DNA of 64,000 nucleotides from Viscum album (taxonomy: Eukaryota; Streptophyta; Magnoliopsida; Santalales; Viscaceae). Both the position numbers and the translations under genes were made by a program. Positions within the stretch are counted from its first letter, which is position 1, and every line of letters starts with the position of its first letter. The notes under the pieces are model-generated. The model saw only the letters and a program-made list of their open reading frames with translations, searched no databases and was not told the origin of the DNA. Of the stretch, positions 53,212 to 63,527 are shown piece by piece. The DNA is taken from contig OY728160.1 of assembly GCA_963277665.1 (NCBI GenBank), positions 47,104,605 through 47,168,604 of the forward strand. Direction: 5' to 3'.

Positions 53212-53327
53212 ATCTCCCCCTTTTGATGATCACAAATCAAGTACAGTTAAAGGGTAAATTGAATGCAGCTACAGAGAAAATAACATATAGAATAACAGAT
53301 AACTTCTCACTTTTTCTCCCCCTTTTG
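53212..53327 (-). other. Duplicated polypurine tract of the Sirevirus-like element
   Basis: The proximal tract at 53214-53225 reads CAAAAGGGGGAG on the minus strand and directly precedes the 3' LTR, so it is the likely primer. A second copy with the same CAAAAGGGGGAG is at 53316-53327, 102 bp upstream in the element. Confidence 0.82.
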
Positions 53328-53449
53328 GGATTACCAAAAAAGTAGAAAGAATAGAGGGAAAACAGTACATATGGAATTAAGAGTGTCCAGAAGAAAACAT
53401 ACAGTAGAAAAAAAAAATCAATGACATCCCCATAAAAAAAAGTAGTCAC

Positions 53450-56430
53450 TGGTCTTCTTCAGGGATTGGACTTCTCTTTTCCATTATCAGTAGAAGAAGA
53501 GGAAGCCATAGGTCTAGGTGCTGATGTAGAATAAGGCATAGAAGTGGTAGATAGAGAAGGTAAAGGGAGACCTTCGAAGATTGAGGGAGCCAAATTAGGA
53601 GCTGTAGAAGATCTAGGTTGTGGCTGATCAAGAATCACTGGCCTGATCTGAGTGAGGGCTTGGCTAACCGACATGGCAGAGGAGGCTAAGGCAGGCAGTC
53701 CAGGTCTGATAGGGGAATCTACTAGAGCAACAATTGTTGTACTCCGGACATGGAGATAAGGGTTCAGAAGGTTTATTAAGTATGTAATAATTTCTCCACC
53801 ATACTACATTGCCTTTTCAAAGTCTTCTATATTTACCATGAACTTTTCCAACAATATGGTAAATTCATTGAGCTTTTGGACTTAAGTTGTGAAGGACTTA
53901 TTCATAAGATGTATTCTCATATTTTATACTAGATATTTGAAGTGATTGGTCATATCCATCTTGGAGAAAATCTGGTTTAAATAGAAATCATATTTTTTAG
54001 CAATCTCCTTTTGGGCATCATTAGAAATCTTGGAATGGATTTGCACAAGGTCAAGAACTCTATCACTATTCTTTAAAACTTCAGATAAAGGAGATATATC
54101 AAATCCACTTAAGGCATTGTGAATCTCTTCCTTGACTATAGATCTGAGCAGAGAACTATCCAAATAAGGAGTAGAGGTTTACCAGAGTAAGTAGAAGCTT
54201 TGACAGTTATGGTCAGAGACTTGAGCTATTTTAGGACCTTTTGAAGACAGCCAGTATATTCATCTGTGAGCTTATTAAGGTTCTCCACAAGATCTCTCAT
54301 GTGTTGCAACATGTGTTTGTTCCTTTCTCCAATCTTTTCATCAAAGGATAAGAGTTGTGGATGAATATGGGACACAATATCTATAGAAATATGAGAAATA
54401 GTAGGTTCAGGAGAAGTAGGAGTAGACTCTGATCCATAATGAAATTCTCTCTATAGGTCTTCAACCAATTTTTTCATAGTTGCAACTTCATTACTGAGCA
54501 ACTTCTTTTCAACCATTACTTCTTAAATTTCATGAATCCTCTTGGGTTAAATGTGCGAGATAATATTTTCTAAAAGTAGTGAGGCATCTTCCCAACTCAT
54601 TTTGGACAGAAGATGAGGTTGGGAGGACATAAGTTTCTCAACTCCAGCTAAGATAGTGTATCCAAAGACATTAAAATCATATTTACTAAAAAAAGATTGC
54701 TGTTCAGGTAAAGGTGCAGGTGAAGAAAGTGGTACATGTGCAGGAAGTGGTATAGGTGCAGCCTCAGGTTGAGGTTCAGGTTCAGGTTCAGGTGAAAAGT
54801 ATGTGATAGATTTCAGTTGAAACAAAGAAGAAAGATCAATCCCAGTGGCTGTAACCTGTTGAGATTAACTCACATCATAAAATCTAGGGAGTTTATACTG
54901 AGTTTTTACCAAATATGACTCAGTTGGTTGAGATGCTTCAACAGACTCAGATTCACCAATTTCAAGATTTTGAGGTTCATCCCCCTCAATAAGTGATTCC
55001 TTTTCAATACCTTGAGGATGAGGTACTTGTTCCAAATCCACTAGTTCATCTCTAATTTCCTTAGCCATTTCATTCCTAGACAACCTAAAGGATATCTCCA
55101 TACTCACTTCAGCAGAGAGTATTATCTCAAGAAAAAATCGTTCCACAGGAAGGTCTTCCAGATTAGCTTCTTGGATAGTAGGGATTTCTTTTTGAGTTGA
55201 TTCTTGCATAGTAGGGAGTTCTCCCACTACAGCCTCTTCTATGGCTTGCTGCTCAGATTCTGGGACAACTATTTCTCTTACAGCCTCAGATTTTATTTCC
55301 ATATTAACAATAGCTCTAGGGGCAGGAGGTTCTTTTCCAGGAAGAATAGGAGGAACAACAGTCCTTTCTTTCTCCATAACAACTTCTTCCCTATGAGGTA
55401 TATCAGCCTCTTCTCTATGTGGTACTTCTGCTACCTCTTCCTCTTCTTCTTCATCTTCTGAATAATCAACAACTTCATCTCGTTCCAAACTAGGATCAGA
55501 AATTTCCTTTGGCCTTGTTGGATAAAACACAAGATTATACTTCTCATAAATCTTATCATTATCTTCAACCCATATATTATTCCAGGGGTTTCAGTTTATT
55601 TTCATCCTCTTAATGGTAGGTTTAGATAAAAAATATTCAAAATCCATAAGTACTTCTTCATTGGGTCCAAATACTCCTTTTTCAATAAGCATTGTTGAAA
55701 TCAGCCTAGAGTAAAATAGAGAAGTGGATTTGGATGTGACCTTGATCAATTCACACATATGGTGAATTATGTATTTTCACAGATTGATTTTGTGTCCATT
55801 CTTCATAAGGTGAATCAGGAACAAATCTTGGTACATCAAGATAGCAAAGTCACCTTTCCTCAGGCGAATCATATTTTGAACAAATTTAAACAACAACCTT
55901 GTCTCTCCATCAAGTTTAGCAGCTATGGCCCTTCTCTTGGTGCCATTTCTAATTAGGGTTTCCAATGCATTTTCCAGGTCAAACAAATCAGTTTTAGGTG
56001 GGAGATCTCTCTAATAATCATAACAAATTCCTTCACAAAGAATCCTAAGGCATGAAACTCAGATCCTTGAAGAGAATGAGCATCTTTGTCCATTGACCCA
56101 ACTCCTCACAACATAGCTTTCATCAGTATTAAAAGAAAACTGTATATACTGATAAAACTGAGCTACCAACCTCTGATAAATAGGTACATCCTTCCTTGAG
56201 AACCTTTCGATCTAGCCTTGTTCTCTTAAAACTTTTAAAACTAGAGACTTGCTGGAGAAAATCCACTCAGGGGAAACTTTTTTTTTTCATGAATGACATA
56301 TCGATTTACCATGTTTGGATTCAAGGGTCCTTCGGGAACCAGCTGCAGTGCTATCTTATTTTTATTTGATCTGTGCTTCTCAGGTGTGTATAAAGATGGT
56401 CACTTCATCCTTGGCATTCACCAAAGGTCA
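53450..56430 (-). pseudogene. Envelope-like region of the Sirevirus-like element, broken
   Basis: Minus strand, between the array after RNase H and the PPT, the place where Sireviruses carry their envelope-like reading frame. The coding pieces lie in series with few stops: about 56150-56290 (contains SPEWIFSSKS), 55777-55986 (basic/hydrophobic, GDFAILMYQDLFLIHLMKN), 54865-55530 (221 codons, with the acidic run SEDEEEEEE and repeated PHREE), 54547-54825 (Pro/Glu run SPEPEPEPQPE), 53924-54163 (helical), and 53459-53674 (Ser/Pro-rich). Stops interrupt it near the start, near 55500-55770 and between the pieces. No signal peptide or fusion motif is seen. Whether such proteins act as envelopes in plants is unproven. 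The naming is by position and composition, not by sequence match. Confidence 0.7.
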
Positions 56431-56628
56431 AGAGAGAGAGGGTTTCAAGGTTGAAAGGGTTAAAAAAGAGTGAGTAGGAGAAGCTCCGGGTGAAGAACCG
56501 AGTGAAACTCTTTTGTTTTATCATTTGGGAATGTTATACATCACAAAAATAAAAACATGGGAAAGTAAAAGAGGTGAAAAAAGAATTACCATGATACGGG
56601 CTAAAAGAAAAGCATAAATAATTTTCAG

Positions 56629-56820
56629 GGTGAGACTGTGAACAGTCGTTATGGTGCGATGGTAAATGGTTATCACGATTAGACAGTCAGTAGTCATCAC
56701 GGTGAGACAGTGAATGGTCTTTTCTGTCATGGTGAGGTAGTAAGTAAACTGTTTGGTCATGGTGAGATTGTAAATGACATACTGTGAATAGAATGTGCTA
56801 ACGGTGAGACCGTAAATATG
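56629..56820 (-). repeat. GGTGAGA tandem array between RNase H and envelope-like region
   Basis: Seven units begin at 56629, 56653, 56677, 56701, 56731, 56761 and 56803, so spacings are 24, 24, 24, 30, 30 and 42 bp, all multiples of six. Units start GGTGAGA(C/T) (variants GGTGCGA, GATTAGA) preceded by CAC or CATG, then TGTGAA or GTAAAT. A minus-strand frame (56521-56895, 124 codons) stays open across the array and repeats LT(M/V)MT-like words. Confidence 0.8.
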
Positions 56821-56903
56821 AGAGATAGTAACCGATAAATAGTTAACATGAAGCAGTAAAGTAAAATATAGTAAAAGATTAAACAGTAAGACCAATAAGA
56901 TAT

Positions 56904-57430
56904 CTATTTGTGATTGATCATGCCAAGATCATGTATGATGTAATATATTCTCTCAGAATTTAATGGTTTAGTGGATATATCAGCAAGTTGATATTCAGTA
57001 ATAATGAATTCCAAAGTGATATCACTTTTTTGATAATGATATATCAAAAAGTGATGTCTTGTATCAATATGTTTTGTCCTAGAATGTGAAACATGATTTT
57101 TTGAAATGTTAATAGCACTTTTGTTGTCACAATTTATTGGTACATGTCTGAATTGATATCCATAATCTAGTAAAGTGTGTTTCATCCACAAAATTTGTGC
57201 ACAACAACTGCCAGCAGCTATGTATTCAGCATCTACAGTAGATAATACAACAGAATTTTGTTTCTTACTACACCATGATACTAGTGACTTTCCTAAAAGG
57301 TGACATGTTTCAGAGGTGCTCTTTCTATCTAACTTCCAGCCACCAAAGTCAGCATTAGAATAACTAACTAGTTCAAATGATTGTCCTTTAGGATAGAACA
57401 GTCCTAAATTGGGTGTATTCTTGAGGTATT
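56904..57430 (-). pseudogene. Copia RNase H, broken
   Basis: Minus strand. 57191-56904 carries the C-terminal part: CDNKSAINISKN, HSRTKHIDTRHHF, and the final QLADISTKPL, all standard for plant copia elements. Upstream at about 57200-57370 the domain start reads SNADFGGWKLDRKSTSETC (family form SDADWAG, so the first Ser-Asp is Ser-Asn) and DAEYIAAGSCCAQI. The domain would degrade the RNA strand during reverse transcription. The last codons (HDLGMIN) match the usual end of pol, so pol ends at 56904 and the envelope-like region is a separate unit. Confidence 0.87.
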
Positions 57431-58781
57431 TGAAAATTATCTTTATAGAATTTAAATGACATTATTTAGGGTTTTCTTGAAATAAAGTACACATACACAC
57501 AATAAACATAATGTCAGGACAACTATCAGTTATGTAGAGTAGACTTCCAATCATTCCTCTAAAGGTGGTTTGATCAACAGATTTTCCATCTTCATCAAGA
57601 TCCAAATTATAGGTGGTACTCATGGGAGTGTCACTACTTTTTGTGTTATCCAATCCAAAACGTTTTAGAAGATCTCTAGTGTACTTACTTTGAGTCAAAA
57701 AATTTCCATCATTATTTTAAAAGATTTGTAATCCAAGAAATAATTTTAGTTCACCCATTAAACTCATTTAAAATTTGATTTGCATTATTTTAGAAAAATC
57801 AATTCATATTGATTTTTTTGAAGATCCAAAAATAATATTATCTACATAGATTTGAACAACTAAAACATCATTAGATATTCTTTTTTTAAAGAGAGTAGGA
57901 TCAGCTATTCCTTTTGTAAAACCTTTGGAAATTAGAAAAGTACTTAATCTGTCATACCAAGATCTTGGATCTTGTTTTAAACCATATAAAGCTTTTGATA
58001 TTTTAAAAATATGATTTGGAAAATGAGGGTTTGTAAATTCATGGGGTTGTTCAATAAAAACATCCTCAGGTATATACCCATTTAAGAATGCACTATTAAC
58101 ATCCATTTGATATAGTTTGAAATTCAGATGTGCAGCATAAGCAAGTAGAATTCTAATGGATTCAAGTCTCGATATTGGAGAAAAAGTCTCCTCATAGTCA
58201 ATTCCTTCTTCTTGACTATATCCTTGGGAAACTAATATAGCCTTATTCCTAATAATATCTCCAGCTTCATCTACCTTATTTCTAAACACCCATTTAGTGC
58301 CTATGATGAATGTGTCCTTGGGTCTTTCAACAAGTTTCCAAACATTATTTCTTTCAAACTGATTTAGTTCTTCTTGCATACCCACTACCCAAAATTCATC
58401 ATTGATAGAATCATCAATGTTTTTAGGTTCAAGTTGTGACAAGAAGGCTTGATGTTCAACCTGATTTCTAAGAGAAGCTCTAGTCTGTGTTCTATTCTCT
58501 AAGTCTCCTACAACAGCATCAAAGAGATGGTTTACAAGGGTTCTAACCTTTCTAGAAAAAGAGAGACTAGTGAATTCAGGTTCATCAATAGATTCTGGTT
58601 CATTATGACTTGATTGCACAAAATTTCCAGAATTGGAAGTTTTCACAGATTCTTTCACAGAGGTATTTGAGGATTTTGAGTTGATGTTCAGATTTGATAC
58701 ATCATCCTCCAGATTTTCTAGGATGGTTCTAGGCTCATGTGGATCTATTTCATCAAGCTTGATATGGATAGATTCTTCCAC
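57431..58781 (-). pseudogene. Copia reverse transcriptase, largest open piece of pol
   Basis: Minus strand. 58781-57804 is open for 325 codons and covers most of the copia RT domain: EFWVVGMQEELNQFERNNVW, GTKWVFRNKVDE, NKAILVSQGYSQEEGIDYEE, YQMDVNSAFLNGYIPEDVF, SKALYGLKQDPRSWYDRL. The catalytic box, normally YVDDIIFGS, reads YVDNIIFGS (57837-57848): the second catalytic Asp is Asn through a GAT to AAT type change. 57698-57462 continues the connection region (GMIGSLLYITDSCPDIMF). This is the best-preserved coding piece in the window, but the Asp loss and the stops on both sides make it inactive. Confidence 0.88.
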
Positions 58782-59600
58782 ACATTTAGTTATCTTATTG
58801 AATACTCTATAAGCTTTTCTTGAAATTGAATAACCTAGAAAAATTCCTTCATCACTTTTGGATGAAAATTTATCAAGATTATCTTTAGTGTTGAGTATAA
58901 ATACTTTGCAACCAAGAACTCTAAATTAATTAACCTTTGGCTTTCTATTGTCCCAGAGTTCATATGGGGTATTCTTGAGAATAAGTCTAATCAATATACT
59001 ATTGATTATGTATCATGTTGTATTAACGGCTTTAGCCCAAATGTAAATATGTAGGTCATATTCACTAAGCATTGTTCTAGAAATTTCATTCAAGGTTATA
59101 TTTCTTCTTTCTACAACACCATTATTCTAAGATGTTCTAGGGGAAGAGAAATTGTGATTATAACCATTTTGTGAGCAAAATAATTCAAACTCCTGATTTT
59201 AAAACTCATGACCATGATAAATTTTTAAAGATTTAATTTTAAGGGCACTATGGTTTTCTACAAACTTGGCATACTTAGTAAAATAAGAGCAGACTTCACT
59301 TTTGTGAGCCATGAAGATGGCCCAAGTATATCTAGAAAAATCATATAATAGAACATAAACATAGTTCTTCCCATTCAAACTAGAAACTCTAGATGGTCCA
59401 AACACATCAATGTGAACTAATTCGAGAGGTAGAGAAGTAAAAAACTTCTTTCTTTGTTTTGGAAGAGATTTTGTGTTGTTTTCCCTTTTGACAGGGACTA
59501 CACACTTTGTCATTTGGAAACTCAAGTTTGGGTAAGTCTTTAACTAGGACATTTCTAGTTAACTTTATAAGGGAGTGAACATTATAGTGTCCTAGTATCC
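58782..59600 (-). pseudogene. Copia integrase, catalytic Asp lost
   Basis: Minus strand. 59525-59199 is open: CVVPVKRENNTKSLPKQRKK, then LELVHIDVFGPSRV with the first catalytic Asp, DFSRYTWAIFMAHKSEV, and LKIKSLKIYHGHEF. The last motif is normally SDHGxEF, so the second catalytic Asp is Tyr here (codon 59217-59219). The Glu-bearing motif survives near 59105-59130 as NGVVERRN. The C-terminal part continues through 58800-58920 (SDEGIFLGYSIS, then KAYRVFNK) into RT. The enzyme would insert the cDNA. Confidence 0.87.
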
Positions 59601-60377
59601 TATGCCAGAGAAAAGATTCTTTAGGAAATACACTTTAGCATGAAACATTTTGAGAAGATAACAAATCTAAATTAACAAAATAATCATTTTCATTCCTTGA
59701 TGAAGAAAATACTAATTTATCTTTAGAATCAAGGACATTACATGCATCATTTTCAAATTTAACATGATATACATCATCACACAATTGTGATATTCTATGA
59801 AAATTATATTTCATACAATTAACAAATAGTACTTTAGAAATTAGAATTGAATCAGAGTTACCAATCTGGCCTAAGCCAATGATCTTCCCCTTTGCATTTT
59901 CACAAAATGTGACATGTACTCCATCTAATTTTACCTGGTTCTTGAAGCATGAGTAGTCTCCTTTCATGTTCCTTGAACACCCACTATCCAAGTACCATAG
60001 ATTTGTGTAGGATCTCTTTAAGAAGCCTTCCTACAACATGATCAAGCAAAGACAAATTTTGGTTCCCATACTTGTTTGGGTCTAGTAACATTAGCTATAA
60101 GTGCTTTAGAAACCCATATTTGTTTCATATGTTTCCTATATGCATTATGTAATGTATTTGAAAAATAAACACTATTTGGTCCACAAAAACTTGAAACAGT
60201 AGAATATGTATCATGACACGAGCTAGTTGAGCTGTGTCAAGAACATGGAACAAAATTATATGTCCTAGACTTTGAAAAAAAAATTGTTCTACCAAGGTTT
60301 CTTTTACCATATTGATAACCAATGCCAGTATTCTATTTAGGATCAATTTGTTTTCCTAGCATTTGGGAAGGGTATTT
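59601..60377 (-). pseudogene. Copia protease and gag-pol spacer, broken
   Basis: Minus strand. The protease active-site motif is intact: WYLDSGCSRNM, with D-S-G at 59980-59988, then CENAKGKIIGLGQIG and KYNFHRISQLCDDVYHVKF within 59635-59991. This protease normally frees Gag and Pol products. Upstream, 60000-60377 is the linker that joins gag to protease, with LGKQIDPK at about 60330-60360 and a GYQYGKR motif; it carries stops. It is cut at 60378 by the solo LTR; the matching other half continues at 63031. Confidence 0.83.
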
Positions 60378-60553
60378 TTGTAACAACCCAAAGTTTCATT
60401 AATGGAAATCCCTCTTGATCTAATTAAATGTCTCCTTGTATAAAATGTTTATATAAAATGTAAACTTATTTGGTTTTATGTTATGAATTGTGACTGTTAC
60501 TTTTTTAGCTATTGAACAGTGATCACATGATTAATATAAATATAAGGCTTTAA

Positions 60554-60829
60554 CAAACCCAATTTACTCAAACAAAAGAAGAGATTGCCTCATATAGTAG
60601 AATTGTTCCATACGAAGCCCATTTTTCAGAGCTCAGAAAAGAGGTGGCGTCCTTGGGCTTCGCTCTTGACCAAGAGCAAGTTGAGCTTCATCATGTCAAG
60701 CTCGAATGGGACTGTCTATGGGAAAAGTGGAAGTTAATAGAGATTACCACTCGAGCGATGTTATCTGAGCCACCCAATAATCTTTCACCATCGCACACCT
60801 TACCCTTAGGTCTTATGTGGTTATTTTAA
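60554..60829 (+). other. Coding-like open frame inside the solo LTR
   Basis: Open for 92 codons after a stop at 60551, in sequence of clearly higher GC than its surroundings. No ATG starts it; the longest conventional reading begins at a GTG at 60644. It encodes a Glu/Lys-rich, likely helical peptide (FSELRKEVASLGFALDQEQ, then VELHHVKLEWDCLWEKW). I do not recognise it. It could be a fragment of a host or transposon gene carried by the LTR, or chance. Confidence 0.4.
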
Positions 60830-61697
60830 GGGGTTATGTAACAAATATCTAATAATATGTTCATGTAAATTATTTTTTTTATATAATAATGAATATACTT
60901 TCTTTTCATTATTGACACATTGTAAATAGTTTTTAAAGTACAAATAGTGTTTTTAGTTATTATTTAATTAAGAATTCTATTTTACTAAATTATGGGATTT
61001 TTTAATTAAATAATATTTTAATAAATTATTATTATTATTATTAAATTAATTTTTATTAAATATAAATTATCTTATAATTTTATGAATGCCATTATAACTT
61101 TTATTAAGGTTTGAAATCCATTTCTGTCAAAACCCGTGAATTTTCGATAAATGTCCGTTTTTTATTTTAAAAGTGAAAATTAACATATTAAGAATATTAT
61201 TTACATAAATTAAATGATATTTATAGAATCAGGATGTTGAAATTATCCAATGGTGAATTTTTCATAATTTTCTGAGACAGTCAAATTTTTGGGTAAAAAT
61301 TAAATACCGTTTAAATATATAATGTGTTTTATGACATCATAATGACCCAATAGTGATGTAATAAAATAATATAAGCTTTATTTTCGGCCAATATATGTTT
61401 TACCATTAAAATAATGTAATTTTGGGTTTGATTGACTTATTTTACAAAGCATTAATGGATCCCTCAAGACTTATTCAAAATCTTGTCTTTTTAAATTATT
61501 TTCCATGAGAGTGTGACTCACCTCCACATAGGAAAACCCAATATTTTAAGAATTTCTGACTTTGTACTTATAAAATATTGTTTTCCTCTTCCCTTTTCCA
61601 AAAACCATGGGCAAAAACCATGATCTGATTTGTGTTTTGGATTAGTTTAATGTAAGGGGTCCCAAACCTAAATAATAAAGAATTCACTCACCTTTCC

Positions 61698-61705
61698 TAT
61701 ATAAA
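61698..61705 (+). promoter_or_regulatory. TATA box of the solo LTR
   Basis: TATATAAA in the context CCTATATAAACCCACCC, followed by a pyrimidine-rich leader (CCCACTTCCTCCTCAC) about 25-35 bp downstream where transcription would start. It faces right, toward the copia gag remnant. Confidence 0.65.
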
Positions 61706-62519
61706 CCCACCCAAGATCCCACTTCCTCCTCACTAAAATCCTTTGGATTTCATCCAACCTCTGACCTACTCTCTCTAGAATCCTCCCAAGGTTCCCCAAG
61801 CTCCCAATAATCCTCTCTAAAGCCTCTCTCAAGACTTGGAAGCACACTTCCAAGTAAGGGTTTTTCTTCCTTTCACTTTTTTTGTCTAATTTTCTTAATA
61901 TTTTTATGCCCTTTTAATTTCAATTATAAATGATGGGGATGGTTTTTCAACTCCCCCCATAATTCCCTCTTATTTTTTTTTAATAATGGGAGATCCCTTT
62001 CTCTCTCATTAAATGCCTCCCATGTACACCCGTTACTATGCCGAAATCCCAAAAGGAACTTCTCTCTCTTCATTTACATTCAAGCAATACTTTTGTATCA
62101 TGAATCTAAATTCCATTAAAATTGTTGGAAAATTTATCTATATGAACTAATTACTGTAAATTACATGTAAATATGATGAGGAACCCATTTATCTCTCATC
62201 AACCATTTTTATGAATTCTTATGTCACGCCGTTACGCTGCTGAAATCGCACCAATTTTCTAAGTCAATGCCATTGTGTAGTGAATACCATTACCATTTCT
62301 CCATCAAGGGTATTCACCTTTATGGACATTTAATTATTTATTATAAAGTTTCATGTATGAATTCCACATTCTTTTATCATGGAATAAATTATTATGTTTT
62401 ATGAATCCATGTTTTATGATCCATGTGGCACACTTATGAATGAAATGAAATGTTTAAGAAGGGTGCACCCTTATAGCGCTCCAATGCATTGGGTAAAGTA
62501 TAGTATCATGATACGTCAT

Positions 62520-62638
62520 GTGTAATGAGTGTTGACTCATGCTAATTTAAGTGCAATGAGGGTTTACTCGTGCTTCATGTGCAATGAGAATTTACTCATG
62601 CTTCATGTGCAATGGGCCTTGGCTCATGCTAATTCCAT
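62520..62638 (+). repeat. Short tandem repeat in the solo LTR (28-32 bp units)
   Basis: Four units begin at 62520, 62551, 62579 and 62607: GTG(T/C)AATG(A/G)G, then (A/G)CTC(A/G)TGCT. The two middle units are exactly 28 bp; the outer ones are 31-32 bp. Confidence 0.8.
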
Positions 62639-63030
62639 GTTAAGTGTTGTTGCCACATTTCCATGTTATGATTATCATGCTTTATCATGCCTTTATTTCC
62701 ATGTTTCTCTTGTTCTCTATTGATATTACAATTTTCTAACATGTATTGTACTCTTCATGTATTCCATGTTTATTCCCTTACTGGTCTTTATAGCTCACCC
62801 CTTTTCTTATGCATGTCCTCATGTTATCCCATGGAATGCTAAGTATGAGGGAATGAAGTGGTCATGTAAAGGAAGTTTTCAATAAAGATGTTGTATTTCT
62901 GGTTTTAAGTTGTTATGTAATGATCCTAATCCCCAAAGACACTAGACCTCTCGATCTTCCATGTTGTATCAAGTGAATAGTTATGTAATAAATCATGTTT
63001 AAGTATGTAATAAAAGAAGGTTTGTCATAA

Positions 63031-63527
63031 TATTTACCATTAGTAAACTTTTATAAGTCACTTTTTAATTGATCATTAGACATTTTTAGTTCATTGTTTT
63101 CTTTGAGCAGTTGAGCATTTTTCTCTTTTTCTGTAGTAAGTTCAGATTTAACAGTTACAGTGACAGCATTCTGTTTCTTCAATGATTTGTATTTATCTTT
63201 TAATTCATTACATGTCTCTTCAAGCATGTTGCAATATTCAAAAATTTCTTCATTGGTCATATTTTCAGGGTCACTTTCCTTTTCAGAATAATACGAGTTA
63301 TGCATAGAAGAGTTCAATGTTACATTAGATGTGTTTTTCATAAAACACATATTTCCTTTGTTAGCCTGTTCGTCATGTGATGTCTGTGAGTCACTTGAAC
63401 TATCCTCAGAGTAACTCCAAGTTGCTTTTATTTCCATTTTGTATTTATTATCTTTGTCCAAATACTTTGTCTCATACTTGAGATTTGGACAGTCAGATTT
63501 TATATGTCCTTTTCACTTAAAATCATA
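63031..63527 (-). pseudogene. Copia gag C-terminal part: broken zinc knuckle and coiled-coil tail
   Basis: Minus strand. At 63489-63530 the knuckle C-X2-C-X4-H-X4-C has lost its first Cys to a stop (TGA, 63528-63530) and its second Cys to Phe (63519-63521); a second stop is at 63513-63515. His and the last Cys remain in GHIKSDC. Then 63461-63051 is open for 136 codons: an acidic Ser-rich stretch (SEDSSSDSQTSHDEQ) and a heptad-like helix (ELTTEKEKNAQLLKENNELK), as in Sirevirus gag. It ends at the solo LTR insertion. Confidence 0.82.

Larger units (their letters stand above)
60378..63030 (+). mobile_element. Solo Ty3/gypsy LTR, plus strand, inserted in the copia gag-pol
   Basis: A 2.65 kb segment starting (T)TGTAACAACCC splits the copia gag tail from its protease linker. 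TATTT flanks it on both sides (60373-60377 and 63031-63035), a candidate 5-bp target duplication, though the right end is GTCATAA rather than a clean CA. CCCTTACTGG then CTCACCCC at 62775-62800 matches the LTR tail of the outer gypsy element (6011-6044 on the minus strand). A TATA box and C-rich leader lie in the expected place. No pol or gag is present, so it looks like a solo LTR left by recombination between two LTRs. Confidence 0.78.

Noticed and set aside
55204..55461. Plus-strand frame of 85 codons
   Set aside because: Shadow of the acidic envelope-like coding piece on the minus strand.
61668..61853. Minus-strand 61-codon frame with a regular helical look
   Set aside because: It is the complement of the pyrimidine-rich leader downstream of the solo LTR's TATA box.
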